Source of the DNA: Agromyces lapidis
Lineage (GTDB): Bacteria; Actinomycetota; Actinomycetes; Actinomycetales; Microbacteriaceae
Length of the DNA: 64,000 nt
Reading direction: 5' to 3'
Assembly: GCF_009749405.1 (NCBI RefSeq)
Contig: NZ_WBIQ01000001.1
Span: 248,001 to 312,000, forward strand
The notes beneath the pieces were generated by a model. It was not told the origin of the DNA. It searched no databases and worked only from the letters and a program-made list of their open reading frames with translations. The position numbers were made by a program, and so were the translations under genes. This document shows positions 1-9,260 of the stretch, piece by piece (within the stretch, counting starts at the first letter, position 1; each line of letters begins with the position of its first letter).

Positions 1-1179
1 GGCGGCAACGCGCTCCTCGCGAAGAAGTGCTTCGCGCTGCGCATCGCGAGCGTCATGGCGCGTGACGAGGGCTGGCTCGCCGAGCACATGCTGCTCATCA
101 AGATCACCTCGCCCGAGGGCAAGTCGTACCACGTGGCGGCGGCATTCCCGTCGGCGTGCGGCAAGACGAACCTCGCGATGCTGCGCCCGACGATCCCCGG
201 CTGGACGGTCGAGACGATCGGCGACGACATCGCCTGGATGCGCCCCGGCGAGGACGGCCGCCTCTACGCGATCAACCCCGAGGCCGGCTTCTTCGGCGTC
301 GCACCGGGCACCGGCGAGACCACGAACCCGACGGCCGTGCAGACCCTCTGGGGCAACACGATCTTCACGAACGTGGCGCTCCGCCCCGACGGCGACGTCT
401 GGTGGGAGGGTCTGACCGACGAGATCCCCGAGGAGCTCACGGACTGGCAGGGCAACCCCTGGACGCCCGCGTCCGGACGCCCCGCCGCGCACCCGAACTC
501 GCGCTTCACGGTCGCCGCAGCGCAATGCCCGCAGATCTCCGACGACTGGGACGCCCACGACGGCGTGCCGATCGACGCGATCCTCTTCGGCGGCCGCCGC
601 GCGACGAACGTGCCGCTCGTCGCCGAGGCGCGCTCGTGGAAGCACGGCGTCTTCATGGGTGCGACCATCTCGTCGGAGAAGACGGCGGCCGCCGAGGGCA
701 CCGTCGGCGAGCTGCGCCGCGACCCCTTCGCGATGCTGCCCTTCTGCGGCTACAACATGGCCGACTACTGGGGCCACTGGGTGAAGATGGGTCGCATCCT
801 CGGCACCAACGCACCGAAGATCTTCCAGGTCAACTGGTTCCGCAAGGGCGCCGACGGCTCGTTCCTCTGGCCGGGCTTCGGCGAGAACTCGCGCGTGCTC
901 GAGTGGATCGTGGGTCGCGTCGAGGGCACCGCCGACACGGTGGAGACGCCGATCGGCCTGCTCCCCGCTTCCGACTCCCTCGACCTCGACGGCCTCGACA
1001 TCACCGACGAGGCGCTCGAACAGCTCTTCGACGTCGACCGCGACTCGTGGCTCGCCGAGTGCGAGCTCACCGACGAGTACTTCGAGCAGTTCGGCGACCG
1101 GGTGCCCGCGGCGCTCAAGGCCGAGCTCGCGAGCCTGCGCTACCACCTCGAGCACTCCTCGGCGCCGGTCGCCGAGTAG
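1..1179 (+). CDS. pckG: Phosphoenolpyruvate carboxykinase (GTP), 3' part
   Basis: The frame is open from base 1, so the start lies outside the window; 392 residues are visible and roughly the first third of a usual 600-residue enzyme is missing. It converts oxaloacetate and GTP to phosphoenolpyruvate, GDP and CO2 in the cytosol, the entry step of gluconeogenesis. The P-loop with the reactive cysteine, PSACGKTN, is visible near the start of this fragment, followed by the conserved [19 protein letters not shown] and FGGRR blocks typical of the GTP-dependent family. The gene ends in TAG and is followed by a strong hairpin at 1201-1255, so it is probably the last gene of its transcript. Family assignment is secure; regulation cannot be seen from here. 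Confidence 0.97.
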   Translation, partial: GGNALLAKKCFALRIASVMARDEGWLAEHMLLIKITSPEGKSYHVAAAFPSACGKTNLAMLRPTIPGWTVETIGDDIAWMRPGEDGRLYAINPEAGFFGVAPGTGETTNPTAVQTLWGNTIFTNVALRPDGDVWWEGLTDEIPEELTDWQGNPWTPASGRPAAHPNSRFTVAAAQCPQISDDWDAHDGVPIDAILFGGRRATNVPLVAEARSWKHGVFMGATISSEKTAAAEGTVGELRRDPFAMLPFCGYNMADYWGHWVKMGRILGTNAPKIFQVNWFRKGADGSFLWPGFGENSRVLEWIVGRVEGTADTVETPIGLLPASDSLDLDGLDITDEALEQLFDVDRDSWLAECELTDEYFEQFGDRVPAALKAELASLRYHLEHSSAPVAE

Positions 1180-1200
1180 CACGCTCCGGAACCGCCCGCG

Positions 1201-1255
1201 AAGGGGCGGATGCCTCCCACCCCGCTCCGGCGGGTGGGCCCGGCATCCGCCCCTT
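1201..1255 (+). terminator. Hairpin terminator after pckG
   Basis: Outer 14-bp arms at 1201-1214 and 1242-1255 pair perfectly around a second GC-rich stem (1216-1238, one bulge). There is no long T run. The arms contain GGATGCC/GGCATCC, a box shared by several other intergenic hairpins in the window. Confidence 0.75.
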
Positions 1256-1338
1256 CGCCGTGACCGGCTCCGCGCCACGCGGGCGGCATCGGCCCCGAGA
1301 CGCCGCGTCGGGGCTAGCGTGTGCGGCAGGAGGGCGCC

Positions 1339-1737
1339 ATGGAGTTCGGCCAGATCATCACGCGGGCGGGCGAGGTCATCGACGTCATCGGCGTCATCGC
1401 GATCGTCGTCGGCGTGCTCTACGCGATGGTAGACGCCGCGATCCGGCGGATCCGCCACCTCGGGCCGGTCTACGAGCGGTTCCGCCGCGTGCTCGGTCGA
1501 GGCATCCTGATCGGCCTCGAGCTGCTCGTCGCAGCCGACATCATCCGCACGGTGGCCGTGACGCCGACGCTCGAGTCGGTCGGCGTGCTCGGGCTCATCG
1601 TGCTGATCAGGACCTTCCTCAGCTGGTCGCTCGCGGTCGAGGTCACCGGGCGGTGGCCGTGGCAGCGGCCGCCCACCGCAGCCGACGACGGGGTCGACGT
1701 CGACGGTGCCGGGCGGGCGGCCGCCCCGTCGCGATAG
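1339..1737 (+). CDS. DUF1622 family membrane protein
   Basis: A 132-residue integral membrane protein. The ATG at 1339 is chosen over the upstream GTG at 1321 because CAGGAGGG (1327-1333) lies at a good distance from it. Two or three hydrophobic segments are visible: residues about 13-32 (VIDVIGVIAIVVGVLYAMV), about 55-70 and about 76-98. The pattern of a conserved R-x-x-L-G-R-G-I-L-x-G-L-E loop between the first two helices fits the DUF1622 family, whose function is unknown. The C-terminal 30 residues are polar and low in complexity. It may be cotranscribed with the phosphoesterase-like gene that begins 21 bases downstream. Family call is good; no function is claimed. Confidence 0.8.
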   Translation: MEFGQIITRAGEVIDVIGVIAIVVGVLYAMVDAAIRRIRHLGPVYERFRRVLGRGILIGLELLVAADIIRTVAVTPTLESVGVLGLIVLIRTFLSWSLAVEVTGRWPWQRPPTAADDGVDVDGAGRAAAPSR

Positions 1738-1758
1738 CGCGGCCGACGGGAACCTCGC

Positions 1759-2274
1759 GTGGAAGCTCCAGAAGAGACTCACCGGAAGGCGCGTTTCGTC
1801 GTCGTGCTGCCGCTCTCGCCGCTCGTCGCAGGCGACGAGTTCACCGTCGCGCAGTGGCCGCTGCACGTGACCCTCGTCGAGCCGTTCGCCACCGAGCTCG
1901 ACGCCGAGGTGCTCTGCGGGGCGCTCGCGGTGGTCGCGAGGGAACCCGGCCGGCGGCCGATCTCGGTCGCCGTCGGCGACGATGCGATGTTCGGGCCGCG
2001 GCGCGACATCCTCGTCTCGCTCGTGCGCGACGGTGGCGAGATCGCCGCCCTCCGCGGCCGTGCGATCGCGCAGCTCCGCGCCGCCGGGGTCGATCTCGTC
2101 CGGCCTCGGCCCGACTTCCGGCCGCACGTGACGGCGAAGCGGCACGGACGGGTGCTGCGCGGCGACCGTCTCGAGCTCGGCACCCTCGCCCTCGTCCGGC
2201 TCAGGCCGCCGGAGACCTCGCACCACGGCCGGATCCTCGGATCCTGGCCGCTCGGCGCGCCGCCGACGGTCTGA
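1759..2274 (+). CDS. 2H phosphoesterase / 2'-5' RNA ligase-like protein
   Basis: A 171-residue soluble protein beginning at GTG. Two H-x-T motifs are visible, PLHVTLV near residue 36 and RPHVTAK near residue 118, spaced as in the 2H phosphoesterase superfamily, where the two histidines form the active site acting on 2'-5' or cyclic phosphodiester bonds. The family includes LigT-type RNA ligases and cyclic phosphodiesterases; the substrate here cannot be told from sequence. Length fits the family. It follows the DUF1622 gene by 21 bases and converges on the 274-aa gene to the right, with only 27 bases between the two stop codons and no clear terminator in that space. Confidence 0.75.
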   Translation: MEAPEETHRKARFVVVLPLSPLVAGDEFTVAQWPLHVTLVEPFATELDAEVLCGALAVVAREPGRRPISVAVGDDAMFGPRRDILVSLVRDGGEIAALRGRAIAQLRAAGVDLVRPRPDFRPHVTAKRHGRVLRGDRLELGTLALVRLRPPETSHHGRILGSWPLGAPPTV

Positions 2275-2301
2275 GCCCGAACGGGCGGTCGACGTCGGAG
2301 C

Positions 2302-3126
2302 TCAGCCGACGGTGTGCGGGTCGTCGAGGTGCCCGAGCAGGCGCAGCAGCGCGGCGGGGGCGTAGCGGAACTCGATCGTGCCGCTCGCGCCGGCCTTGCT
2401 CGGGCCGATCCAGGTGCTCGAGCCCTCGTGCATGCGCACCCAGCCGTTCTCGAAGAGGAGGTCGGTGCCGATGACGAACGCCATCGCGGGGGTGTCGCCC
2501 TGGCGCACGGCGATCGAGCCCTCGAAGGTCTGCGACGAGGTGGCGTCGACGTCGGCGCGGCACTGCACGCCGACGAGCGGACGCACGAGCGGAGCGGCGA
2601 AGCCCGGCGTCTGGAACGGGCTCTGCTTCGCCGCGTCGGCGACGACGCCGAAGTTGACGCTCGTCGATACGAGGCTGAGCTCGGCCTGGCCGTCGAGCAC
2701 GAGTCGGCTCGCGGCGCTGAACCGGTAGAACAGGCGGCCGGCCTCCCGGGCGGGCGGCAGCACCGCGAGGCTCGCCCAGTTGCGCGACCAGGCGAGGGGG
2801 CCGCCGGAGCGGTTCGGACGGTCGTAGACGCTCGCGGTGAGGCGCACCGCGCCGTCGGGGCGGGTCGTGGCGGCGTGCAGCGAGCTGCGACCGCGATCAT
2901 CGGCCGGCATCACATCGCGCACGGCGGTGAATGCCGGCAGCTGCAGCGGCTCCCAGTGGCGCAGCCACCCCTGGATGCCGGACTGCACCCGGTCGAAGGA
3001 GTTGCCGAGGCCGGAGCGACGGGTCGTGGTGGCGTCGCCGGCGTCGGGCAGTTCGTCGATGAGCTCGACGGGCAGTTCGTCGAAGCGGCTGAGGTCGCGC
3101 GCGTCCGTCATGGTCGCGATGGTCAT
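2302..3126 (-). CDS. Hypothetical protein, 274 aa, unrecognised
   Basis: The product is not recognised. The ATG at 3126 is preceded by GGAGGACCCATC, an excellent ribosome binding site (3131-3138), which fixes the start. The protein has no signal peptide and no membrane helix. The first 60 residues are acidic and polar; the rest alternates short hydrophobic strands with charged loops (for example GRLFYRFSAASRLVLDG, then AMAFVIGTDLLFENGWVRM), suggesting a beta-rich fold. One cysteine is present. It lies downstream of the ABC exporter on the same strand but 179 bases away, with a hairpin between, so it is probably a separate transcript. Third-position GC matches its neighbours, so there is no sign of recent transfer. 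Confidence 0.75.
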   Translation of the reverse strand: MTIATMTDARDLSRFDELPVELIDELPDAGDATTTRRSGLGNSFDRVQSGIQGWLRHWEPLQLPAFTAVRDVMPADDRGRSSLHAATTRPDGAVRLTASVYDRPNRSGGPLAWSRNWASLAVLPPAREAGRLFYRFSAASRLVLDGQAELSLVSTSVNFGVVADAAKQSPFQTPGFAAPLVRPLVGVQCRADVDATSSQTFEGSIAVRQGDTPAMAFVIGTDLLFENGWVRMHEGSSTWIGPSKAGASGTIEFRYAPAALLRLLGHLDDPHTVG

Positions 3127-3254
3127 GATGGGTCCTCCGTGGGGCATGGGCCTGTGGCATCCATTGCCGGATGCGGGTTCCCACGCTATGGACGACGCAT
3201 CGCGGATCCATCCGAGCGAGCACTGAGGTTCACTCGGGTCAGCACTGAGTGCCG

Positions 3255-3284
3255 GATGCCCCGTGGCGGAGACCACGGGGCATC
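3255..3284 (-). terminator. Hairpin after the ABC exporter gene
   Basis: Perfect 12-bp stem, GATGCCCCGTGG (3255-3266) and CCACGGGGCATC (3273-3284), with a 6-base loop, 21 bases past the exporter stop codon. No T run. Confidence 0.75.
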
Positions 3285-3305
3285 GCGCGTCAGGCTCGGT
3301 GGGCC

Positions 3306-5246
3306 TCAGACCAGCAGCTGGTGCTCGGCGAGCTCGCGGTAGAGCGGCACGGCGTCGACGAGCTCGGCGTGCGTGCCCTCGCCGACGACCCGTCCGTCGT
3401 CGAGCACGACGATGCGGTCGGAGTCGATCACGGTGGAGAGCCGGTGCGCGATCACGATCAGCGTGCGGCCGGCTGCGACCGCGTCGATCGCCTCGCGCAT
3501 CATGCGCTCGTTGACGCCGTCGAGCGAGGAGGTCGACTCGTCGAGCAGCAGGATCGGGGGCGCGGCGAGGAGCGCCCGGGCGATCGCCAGGCGCTGGCGT
3601 TCGCCACCCGACAGCATGATGCCGTCGTCGCCGACGGCCGCGCCGAGCCCGGCCGCGTCGCGGTCGAGCACCGCACCGAGGTTGACCGCCCGCAGCACGT
3701 GCTCGCACTCGGCGTCGGTCGCGTCGGGAGAGCCGAGCAGCAGGTTGTCGCGCAGGGTGCCGGCGAGCACGGGTGCGTCCTGTTCGACGTAGCCGATCTG
3801 GGCCCGCAGCTCGGTGCGGTCGAGCGCACGGAGGTCGAGCCCGCCCATGCGGACCGCGCCGACCGACGGGTCGTAGAACCGCTCGATGAGCGCGAGGATG
3901 GTCGACTTGCCGGCACCCGACGGCCCGACGAGCGCGATGCGGCGGCCGCGCGGCACCTCGAACGAGACGCCGCGCAGCACGGGCTGGCGCTCGGTGACGT
4001 TCGGCTCGGGCAGGTGCTCGTCGGGGGAGTCGTTCGCGGGGTCGGCCGGGTCCTGCTGGGTCGACGCGTAGGCGAAGTGCACGTCGTCGAAGGCGATGGC
4101 CGGTGCGTCGGGCAGGAGGCCCTCGTTGGCGTCGCCGACGATGAGCGCTCGCGGGGCGAGCTCGCGGTCGTGCGCGTCCTCGTCGGGGAGGTCGAGGATC
4201 TCCTGGATGCGGCCGAGGGCGCCGAGCGCCTGGTTGACCGAGGTGATCGCGCCGAACGCCTGTCCGAGCGGCAGGATCATCATGAAGAGGAACAGGATGA
4301 ACGCGACGAGGTTCGCCACGGTGATCGCTCCGGACGCCACGCGGTACCCGCCGACGCCGAGCACCACGAGGAACGACACCTGCATCGCGATGCCCGCGAT
4401 CGGCACGATGAGTGCCGAGATCTTCGCGACCTGCACGCCCATGCGCCATGCGCCCTCGGCCTCGGCCTCGACGGCGGCGACCTCGCGCTCGGTGGCGCCG
4501 GCGGCGCGGATCGTGCGCACCGCCCCGATGGCCCGCTCGACCGAGGCGGCGACGTCGCCGACCTTCGCCTGGGCGGCGTGCGAGGCCTCGCGCACCCGCT
4601 GCGAGAGCAGCGTCACGGTCGTGATCGCGATGACGACGACGAGCACGGTGAGGCCGAGCAGCACCGGGTCGATGATGAGCATGGCGATGAGGGCGCCGAC
4701 GAAGGTGACGGTGCCGCCGACCGCTTCGACGAGGCCCTGAGTGAGCACGGCGCGCAGCATCGTCGTGTCGCTGCCGACGCGCGAGACGAGGTCGCCGGTG
4801 CGGCGGGTGTCGAATTCGGCGATCGGCAGGTGCAGCAGCTTGTGGATGAGCCGCTTGCGGCTCGAGAGCACGACGCCCTCGCCGGTGCGCTGCAGCAGGT
4901 AGTGCTGGTAGCCCGAGATCACGCCGCTCACGACGACGAGCGCGACGAGCGCCCAGACGATGCCGCCGAGCGGCTCGCTCGCCTCGACGACGTTGATGAC
5001 CTGGCTGACGAGCAGCGGCTGGGCGAGGCTCGCGAATGCGCCGACGACCGAGAGCACGGCGACCCAGATGAGCACCGGTCGGTGCTCGAAGATGAACGGC
5101 AGCAACTGCCGGAAGGTCGCGCGGGGACCGGCCGGCTGCTCGCCGCTGCGGCGGGCGAAGGGGGAGGTGCGACGGCTGGACGGGGTGCGACGCGCGGTGC
5201 GCGCGTTGCGTTCGTCGCGGCGGGTTCGGGGCTCGCTGGTGCTCAT
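3306..5246 (-). CDS. ABC half-transporter, fused permease and ATPase
   Basis: A 646-residue exporter-type half transporter with an N-terminal transmembrane domain and a C-terminal nucleotide-binding domain, expected to work as a dimer in the cytoplasmic membrane. After a basic, disordered first 45 residues come about six membrane segments between residues 55 and 335. The ATPase half shows Walker A GPSGAGKS, the signature LSGGERQRLAIARALL, Walker B PPILLLDEST and the switch histidine in IVIAHRLSTV. An acidic insert of about 35 residues (QQDPADPANDSPDEHLPE and neighbours) sits between strands at the start of the ATPase domain, which is unusual. The ATG at 5246 has AGGAAAG upstream. The substrate cannot be predicted; lipid or drug export is typical of this architecture. 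Confidence 0.92.
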   Translation of the reverse strand: MSTSEPRTRRDERNARTARRTPSSRRTSPFARRSGEQPAGPRATFRQLLPFIFEHRPVLIWVAVLSVVGAFASLAQPLLVSQVINVVEASEPLGGIVWALVALVVVSGVISGYQHYLLQRTGEGVVLSSRKRLIHKLLHLPIAEFDTRRTGDLVSRVGSDTTMLRAVLTQGLVEAVGGTVTFVGALIAMLIIDPVLLGLTVLVVVIAITTVTLLSQRVREASHAAQAKVGDVAASVERAIGAVRTIRAAGATEREVAAVEAEAEGAWRMGVQVAKISALIVPIAGIAMQVSFLVVLGVGGYRVASGAITVANLVAFILFLFMMILPLGQAFGAITSVNQALGALGRIQEILDLPDEDAHDRELAPRALIVGDANEGLLPDAPAIAFDDVHFAYASTQQDPADPANDSPDEHLPEPNVTERQPVLRGVSFEVPRGRRIALVGPSGAGKSTILALIERFYDPSVGAVRMGGLDLRALDRTELRAQIGYVEQDAPVLAGTLRDNLLLGSPDATDAECEHVLRAVNLGAVLDRDAAGLGAAVGDDGIMLSGGERQRLAIARALLAAPPILLLDESTSSLDGVNERMMREAIDAVAAGRTLIVIAHRLSTVIDSDRIVVLDDGRVVGEGTHAELVDAVPLYRELAEHQLLV

Positions 5247-5384
5247 GCTCACTTTCCTGACGAGAAGGGCGATCGGATGCCTCGCGCCCCCGCCGCTCGC
5301 ATCATCGCCGCATTGCAGCCTACGCGCCTCAGCTGCGGCCGTACTTCTCGTGCACCGCCTGCTTCGATCAAGGGCCGCGGACGA

Positions 5385-5418
5385 CGAGGGGCGGATGCCA
5401 CGTGGCATCCGCCCCTCG
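5385..5418 (-). terminator. Palindromic terminator after the MFS gene
   Basis: A perfect 34-bp palindrome centred on CACGTG, arms 5385-5400 and 5403-5418, just past the MFS stop codon and upstream of the ABC exporter start. It carries the GGATGCC/GGCATCC box. Confidence 0.8.
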
Positions 5419-5431
5419 AACCGGCGAACCG

Positions 5432-6829
5432 CTACAGCACCGCCGAGGACTCGAGCCCGGCCTCGTCGAAGTCGACGTCGCGGGTCTCCTTCGAGACGAG
5501 CAGCGCGATGAGCGTGAGGACGCCCATGACCGAGAGGTAGACGCCCACCCAGAACGGGCTGCCGCCGCCGGCCTGCCACAGGGCGACCGCGATGAAGGGT
5601 GCGACCGCGGCGCCGAGGATCGACGAGACGTTGTACGAGATACCCGAGCCCGTGTAGCGCACGTTCGTGGGGAACAGCTCGGGCAGCAGCGCGCCCATCG
5701 GGCCGAAGGTCATGCCCATGAGCGAGAAGCCGACGACGAGCCAGGCCATGACGCCGACGAAGCCGGCGCCGAGCAGCGGCACCCAGGCGAGGCCGAACAC
5801 GATGATGCCGATCGTGACCCAGATGAGCGTCTTGCGACGGCCCCAGCGGTCGGCCCACGGGCCCGACAGCAGGGTGAAGATGCCGAAGAACACGACGCCG
5901 CCGATCAGCATGAGCACGAAGGTGTTGTACGAGTAGCCGAGGCCGGGGAGGGCCCCGTCGGCCGGCTCGACCGCCGCGCGACCGTAGCTCAGCGAGAACG
6001 TCGTCATCAGGTAGAAGAGCACGTACGTCGCGAGCATGAAGAAGGTGCCGAGGATGAGCTGCTTCCAGTAGTGCTTGAAGACGCTCGCGAGCGGCAGGCG
6101 CGTGAGCTTGCCGCGCTTCGAGGCCGACTGGAACGCCGTCGACTCGACGAGGCGCAGGCGCACCCAGAGGCCGACGGCCACCATCACGATGGAGAAGAGG
6201 AACGGGATGCGCCAGCCCCAGTCGAGGAACGCCTGCGAGGGCATCGTCGGGTCGTCGGAGGGCAGCAGCGCCGCGATGATGAGGAAGAGGCCGTTCGCGA
6301 TGATGAAGCCGATCGGCGCGCCGAGCTGCGGGAAGGTGCCGTACCAGGCGCGCTTGCCGGCCGGCGCGTTCTCGGTCGCCACGAGCGCCGCCCCCGACCA
6401 CTCGCCGCCGAGCGCGAAGCCCTGCGCGATGCGCAGGATCACAAGCAGGAGGGGTGCGAGCCAGCCGACGGCTTCGTAGGTCGGCAGCGCGCCGATGAGG
6501 AAGGTCGCGATGCCCATCGTGAGGAGGGCGCCGACGAGCGTCGCCTTGCGGCCGTGCTTATCGCCCAGATGGCCGAACACGATCGCGCCGAGCGGGCGGG
6601 CGACCATCGCCGCGCCGAACACGGCGAATGACGAGAGGAGCGCGGTCGTCGGGTCGCCCGTCGGGAAGAACAGGTGAGGGAAGACGAGCACGGCGGCGGT
6701 CGCGTAGACGTAGAAGTCGTAGAACTCGATCGTCGTGCCGATGAGGCTCGCGAGGATCACACGGCTGCGCGGATTGGCCGGGGCGGTCGGGGTGATGGAA
6801 GCGGCCGGGGCCGCGGGGGAAGCTGACAT
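5432..6829 (-). CDS. MFS transporter, metabolite:H+ symporter type
   Basis: A 465-residue, 12-helix major facilitator. The start at 6829 (MSASPAAPAA) is favoured over an in-frame upstream ATG because family similarity begins near residue 22. Visible signatures are GTTIEFYDFYVY in helix 1, FGHLGDKHGRK in the helix 2-3 loop, RIAQGFALGGEWSGA in helix 5 and GPWADRWGRRKT in the second half, all typical of the MHS group (proline/betaine, shikimate, citrate, ketoglutarate). The substrate is not evident. A GGAG lies 12 bases before the start, a weak site. The gene is monocistronic: a strong palindromic terminator follows, and a 12-bp direct repeat stands upstream at 6983-7015. Confidence 0.9.
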   Translation of the reverse strand: MSASPAAPAASITPTAPANPRSRVILASLIGTTIEFYDFYVYATAAVLVFPHLFFPTGDPTTALLSSFAVFGAAMVARPLGAIVFGHLGDKHGRKATLVGALLTMGIATFLIGALPTYEAVGWLAPLLLVILRIAQGFALGGEWSGAALVATENAPAGKRAWYGTFPQLGAPIGFIIANGLFLIIAALLPSDDPTMPSQAFLDWGWRIPFLFSIVMVAVGLWVRLRLVESTAFQSASKRGKLTRLPLASVFKHYWKQLILGTFFMLATYVLFYLMTTFSLSYGRAAVEPADGALPGLGYSYNTFVLMLIGGVVFFGIFTLLSGPWADRWGRRKTLIWVTIGIIVFGLAWVPLLGAGFVGVMAWLVVGFSLMGMTFGPMGALLPELFPTNVRYTGSGISYNVSSILGAAVAPFIAVALWQAGGGSPFWVGVYLSVMGVLTLIALLVSKETRDVDFDEAGLESSAVL

Positions 6830-6982
6830 CGCTGGCGAAGACTCCAGGGTTGCGTACGGCGCTGCGCTCGGGCACGTCGGTCTGGCGTCTGGCCGTGAGG
6901 CAGTGGGTGGAATCGTCGCTTGTGGCAACCCACCTACACTACGCTCGCCTCACGCCGCGACCCCGCGAGATGGGGGCGAACG

Positions 6983-7015
6983 TGCGACGAACGGTACGGA
7001 TGCTGCGACGAACGG
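6983..7015. repeat. 12-bp direct repeat upstream of the MFS gene
   Basis: TGCGACGAACGG occurs at 6983-6994 and again at 7004-7015, a 21-bp period (two helical turns). It lies about 150 bases upstream of the MFS start and could be a regulator site. Confidence 0.5.
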
Positions 7016-7033
7016 CGGGTGCTCCGAAACAGC

Positions 7034-7066
7034 GGATGCCCCGAGCCGCTTCGGCTCGGGGCATCC
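7034..7066 (-). terminator. Hairpin after the small membrane protein gene
   Basis: Perfect 14-bp stem GGATGCCCCGAGCC / GGCTCGGGGCATCC with loop GCTTC, 20 bases past the stop codon at 7086. Confidence 0.8.
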
Positions 7067-7085
7067 TGCATCGTTCGTGGTCGGA

Positions 7086-7439
7086 CTACCGCCAGATGAC
7101 CGCGATGGCCGCGTTGAGGGCCGTGAGCAGGCCGATCGACCAGAAGATCGCGGGCGGGACGGTGCCGTGTTTGCGCTGGCGCCCCATGCCGATGCCGATG
7201 AGCGCGCCGATCGCGATGAGCACGACCAGCTTGATGCCGATCTTCATGTAGTTCATGTCGTACTCGATGCCCCACGGCGCCGCGAGCGCGAGGCCGGCGA
7301 CGCCCGCGATGAGGAGCCCGTAGTTCATGAGGCGGGTCACCTGGTAGCGGCGGTTCACCGCCTCGACGACCCAGGCGCCGAAGAGCACGGCGAAACCGAT
7401 GAGGTGGATGAACACGACGACGTGGCGGAGGGTCTCCAT
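7086..7439 (-). CDS. Small integral membrane protein, unknown function
   Basis: A 117-residue protein with four predicted membrane segments (about residues 4-24, 38-55, 65-84 and 98-116) and short loops, the last one ending in AVIWR at the very C terminus. H7 and H12 in the first helix and a conserved-looking GAWVVEAVNRR segment are visible, but I do not recognise a functional motif. It lies 58 bases downstream of ribH on the same strand. A -10-like TACACT stands exactly 7 bases before its ATG, so it probably has its own leaderless transcript rather than depending on the rib operon. A strong hairpin ends it. Confidence 0.8.
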   Translation of the reverse strand: METLRHVVVFIHLIGFAVLFGAWVVEAVNRRYQVTRLMNYGLLIAGVAGLALAAPWGIEYDMNYMKIGIKLVVLIAIGALIGIGMGRQRKHGTVPPAIFWSIGLLTALNAAIAVIWR

Positions 7440-7446
7440 GCTGCCG

Positions 7447-7452
7447 AGTGTA
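7447..7452 (-). promoter_or_regulatory. -10 box of a probable leaderless promoter
   Basis: TACACT on the minus strand followed by 7 bases and the ATG at 7439; no Shine-Dalgarno sequence is present in between. Confidence 0.5.
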
Positions 7453-7497
7453 ACCGGTTCTACGCCGCGTCGAAGTCGAATTCAGCGCGGCGGTCGG

Positions 7498-7962
7498 TCA
7501 GAGCGCGCGCAGCACGCGCGCGGTCGCGATCGCCGCTTCGGCGGCCTCGCGGCCCTTGTCCTCCTTCGAGCCCGGCAGGCCGGCGCGGTCGAGGCCCTGC
7601 TGCTCGTCGTCGAGGGTGAGCACACCGAACCCGACGGGCTTGCCCGTGTCGAGTGCGACCCGGGTGAGCCCGTCGGTCGCGGCCGCCGACACGTATTCGA
7701 AGTGCGGCGTGCCGCCGCGGATGATGACGCCGAGCGCCACGACCGCGTCGGCGCCGGCCTCGAGCGCGGCCTTCGCGACGACCGGCAGTTCGAAGCTGCC
7801 GGGCACCCGCACGAGCTCGAACTCGGCGCCCGCCGCCTCGAGGGTGCGGGTCGCGCCCGCGATGAGGCCGTTCGAGATCTCGTCGTGCCAGAGCCCTGCG
7901 ACGATGACGACGCGGAGGCCGGAGCCGTCGATGTCGAGGGTGGGCGAGCCGTGACCGCTCAT
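7498..7962 (-). CDS. ribH: 6,7-dimethyl-8-ribityllumazine synthase
   Basis: A 154-residue lumazine synthase joining 5-amino-6-ribitylamino-uracil with 3,4-dihydroxy-2-butanone 4-phosphate, the penultimate step of riboflavin synthesis; the family forms icosahedral or pentameric shells in the cytosol. Visible motifs are VPGSFELP, the [16 protein letters not shown] segment with the catalytic histidine in PHFE, and the phosphate-contacting region PVGFGVLT (usually followed by a Q/E-rich loop, here [11 protein letters not shown]). The start ATG overlaps the ribBA stop by 4 bases (7959-7962), indicating translational coupling. It is the last gene of the FMN-riboswitch operon. Confidence 0.97.
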   Translation of the reverse strand: MSGHGSPTLDIDGSGLRVVIVAGLWHDEISNGLIAGATRTLEAAGAEFELVRVPGSFELPVVAKAALEAGADAVVALGVIIRGGTPHFEYVSAAATDGLTRVALDTGKPVGFGVLTLDDEQQGLDRAGLPGSKEDKGREAAEAAIATARVLRAL

Positions 7963-9260
7963 GATGCGTGTCCTTCCAGGAGGGTTTCAGCGGCTGCGTC
8001 CGCGAGCTGCTGGTCTTCGATGGCGTGCCCCATGCGGCGGCGCTTGGTGTCGAGGTAACCGGTGTTGACGCTGCCGACGCCGACGACGAGCGGCAGCCGC
8101 TCGACGACCTCGATGCCGTGCGACTCGAGCTGGCGCACCTTCTCGGGGTTGTTGGTCAGCAGGCGCACGCGCTCGACGTCGAGGTCGGCGAGGATCGCCG
8201 ACGCCGCGGTGTAGTCGCGCGCGTCGATCGGCAGGCCGAGGGCGACGTTCGCGTCGAGGGTGTCGAGCCCGTCCTCCTGCAGGCGGTACGCCCGCAGCTT
8301 GTTGATGAGCCCGATGCCGCGGCCCTCGTGGCCGCGCAGGTAGATCACGACGCCGCCGCGGCGCTGGATCTCTTCGAGGGCGGCGTCGAGCTGCGGCCCG
8401 CACTCGCACTTCAGCGACCCGAAGGCCTCGCCGGTGAGGCACTCGGAGTGCACGCGCACGACCGCGCCCTGCTCGTCGGCGCCGGGATCGCCGACGATGA
8501 TCGCGACGTGGTCGGCGCCCGTGCCGCGGTCGCGGTACGCCCGCACGCGGAAGTCGCCGTGCTCGGTCGGCAGCATCGTCTCGACCTCGAAGGCGACCGG
8601 CGACGACTCGGGCACGGTGGCGGCGACGGCGCCGGGGAGCGGCTCGCCGTCGTGCTGCCGGCGCAGCCACTCGACGAGGGCGGCGACCGTCGTCACCGGC
8701 AGGCCCTCGCGCTCGCCGAGGGCGATGAGCCCGGGCAGGCGCATCATCTCGCCGTCGTCCTCGACGAGTTCGCCGATGACGCCGACGGGCGAGAGGCCCG
8801 CGAGCCGCATGAGGTCGACTGCGGCCTCGGTGTGGCCCGCGCGCTCGCGCACGCCGCCGTCGACCGCGCGCAGCGGGATAACGTGGCCCGGGCGGACGAG
8901 CCGTTCGGGGGTCGCGTCGGGGTCTGCCAGCACGCGCAGGGTGTGCGCGCGGTCGGCGGCGCTGATGCCCGTCGAGACGCGGTCGGCCGCGTCGACCGAG
9001 ATCGTGTACGCCGTGCCGCGGGCGTCTTCGTTGCGTTCGACCATGAGCGGCAGCTCGAGCCGGTCGGCGACGTCGTTCGGCATGGGCGCGCAGAGGTAGC
9101 CGCTCGTGCGGCGCACCATCCAGGCGATCCACTCCTGCGTCGCGAACTCGGCGGCCATGATCGCGTCGCCCTCGTTCTCACGGGCTTCGTCGTCGGCGAC
9201 GATGACCGGCTTGCCCGCACGGAGCGCGTCGAGCACCTCGGGGATCGTGGCGAGGCTCAT
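7959..9260 (-). CDS. ribBA: Bifunctional DHBP synthase / GTP cyclohydrolase II
   Basis: A 433-residue fusion. Residues about 1-205 form 3,4-dihydroxy-2-butanone 4-phosphate synthase acting on ribulose 5-phosphate: the acidic loop [10 protein letters not shown], the TSGYLCAPM segment and [14 protein letters not shown] are visible. Residues about 225-425 form GTP cyclohydrolase II, which opens GTP to the diaminopyrimidine precursor; the zinc ligands are C274, C285 and C287 in [17 protein letters not shown], followed by [11 protein letters not shown]. Both riboflavin branches therefore start from this one polypeptide. Start and stop each overlap a neighbour by 4 bases, so translation is coupled to ribE upstream and ribH downstream. 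Confidence 0.98.
   Translation of the reverse strand: MSLATIPEVLDALRAGKPVIVADDEARENEGDAIMAAEFATQEWIAWMVRRTSGYLCAPMPNDVADRLELPLMVERNEDARGTAYTISVDAADRVSTGISAADRAHTLRVLADPDATPERLVRPGHVIPLRAVDGGVRERAGHTEAAVDLMRLAGLSPVGVIGELVEDDGEMMRLPGLIALGEREGLPVTTVAALVEWLRRQHDGEPLPGAVAATVPESSPVAFEVETMLPTEHGDFRVRAYRDRGTGADHVAIIVGDPGADEQGAVVRVHSECLTGEAFGSLKCECGPQLDAALEEIQRRGGVVIYLRGHEGRGIGLINKLRAYRLQEDGLDTLDANVALGLPIDARDYTAASAILADLDVERVRLLTNNPEKVRQLESHGIEVVERLPLVVGVGSVNTGYLDTKRRRMGHAIEDQQLADAAAETLLEGHAS

Noticed and set aside
55..1179. ATG at 55 taken as the real start of pckG
   Set aside because: The frame is open to base 1 and the residues before it ([13 protein letters not shown]) match the conserved interior of the enzyme, so the gene is truncated by the window edge.
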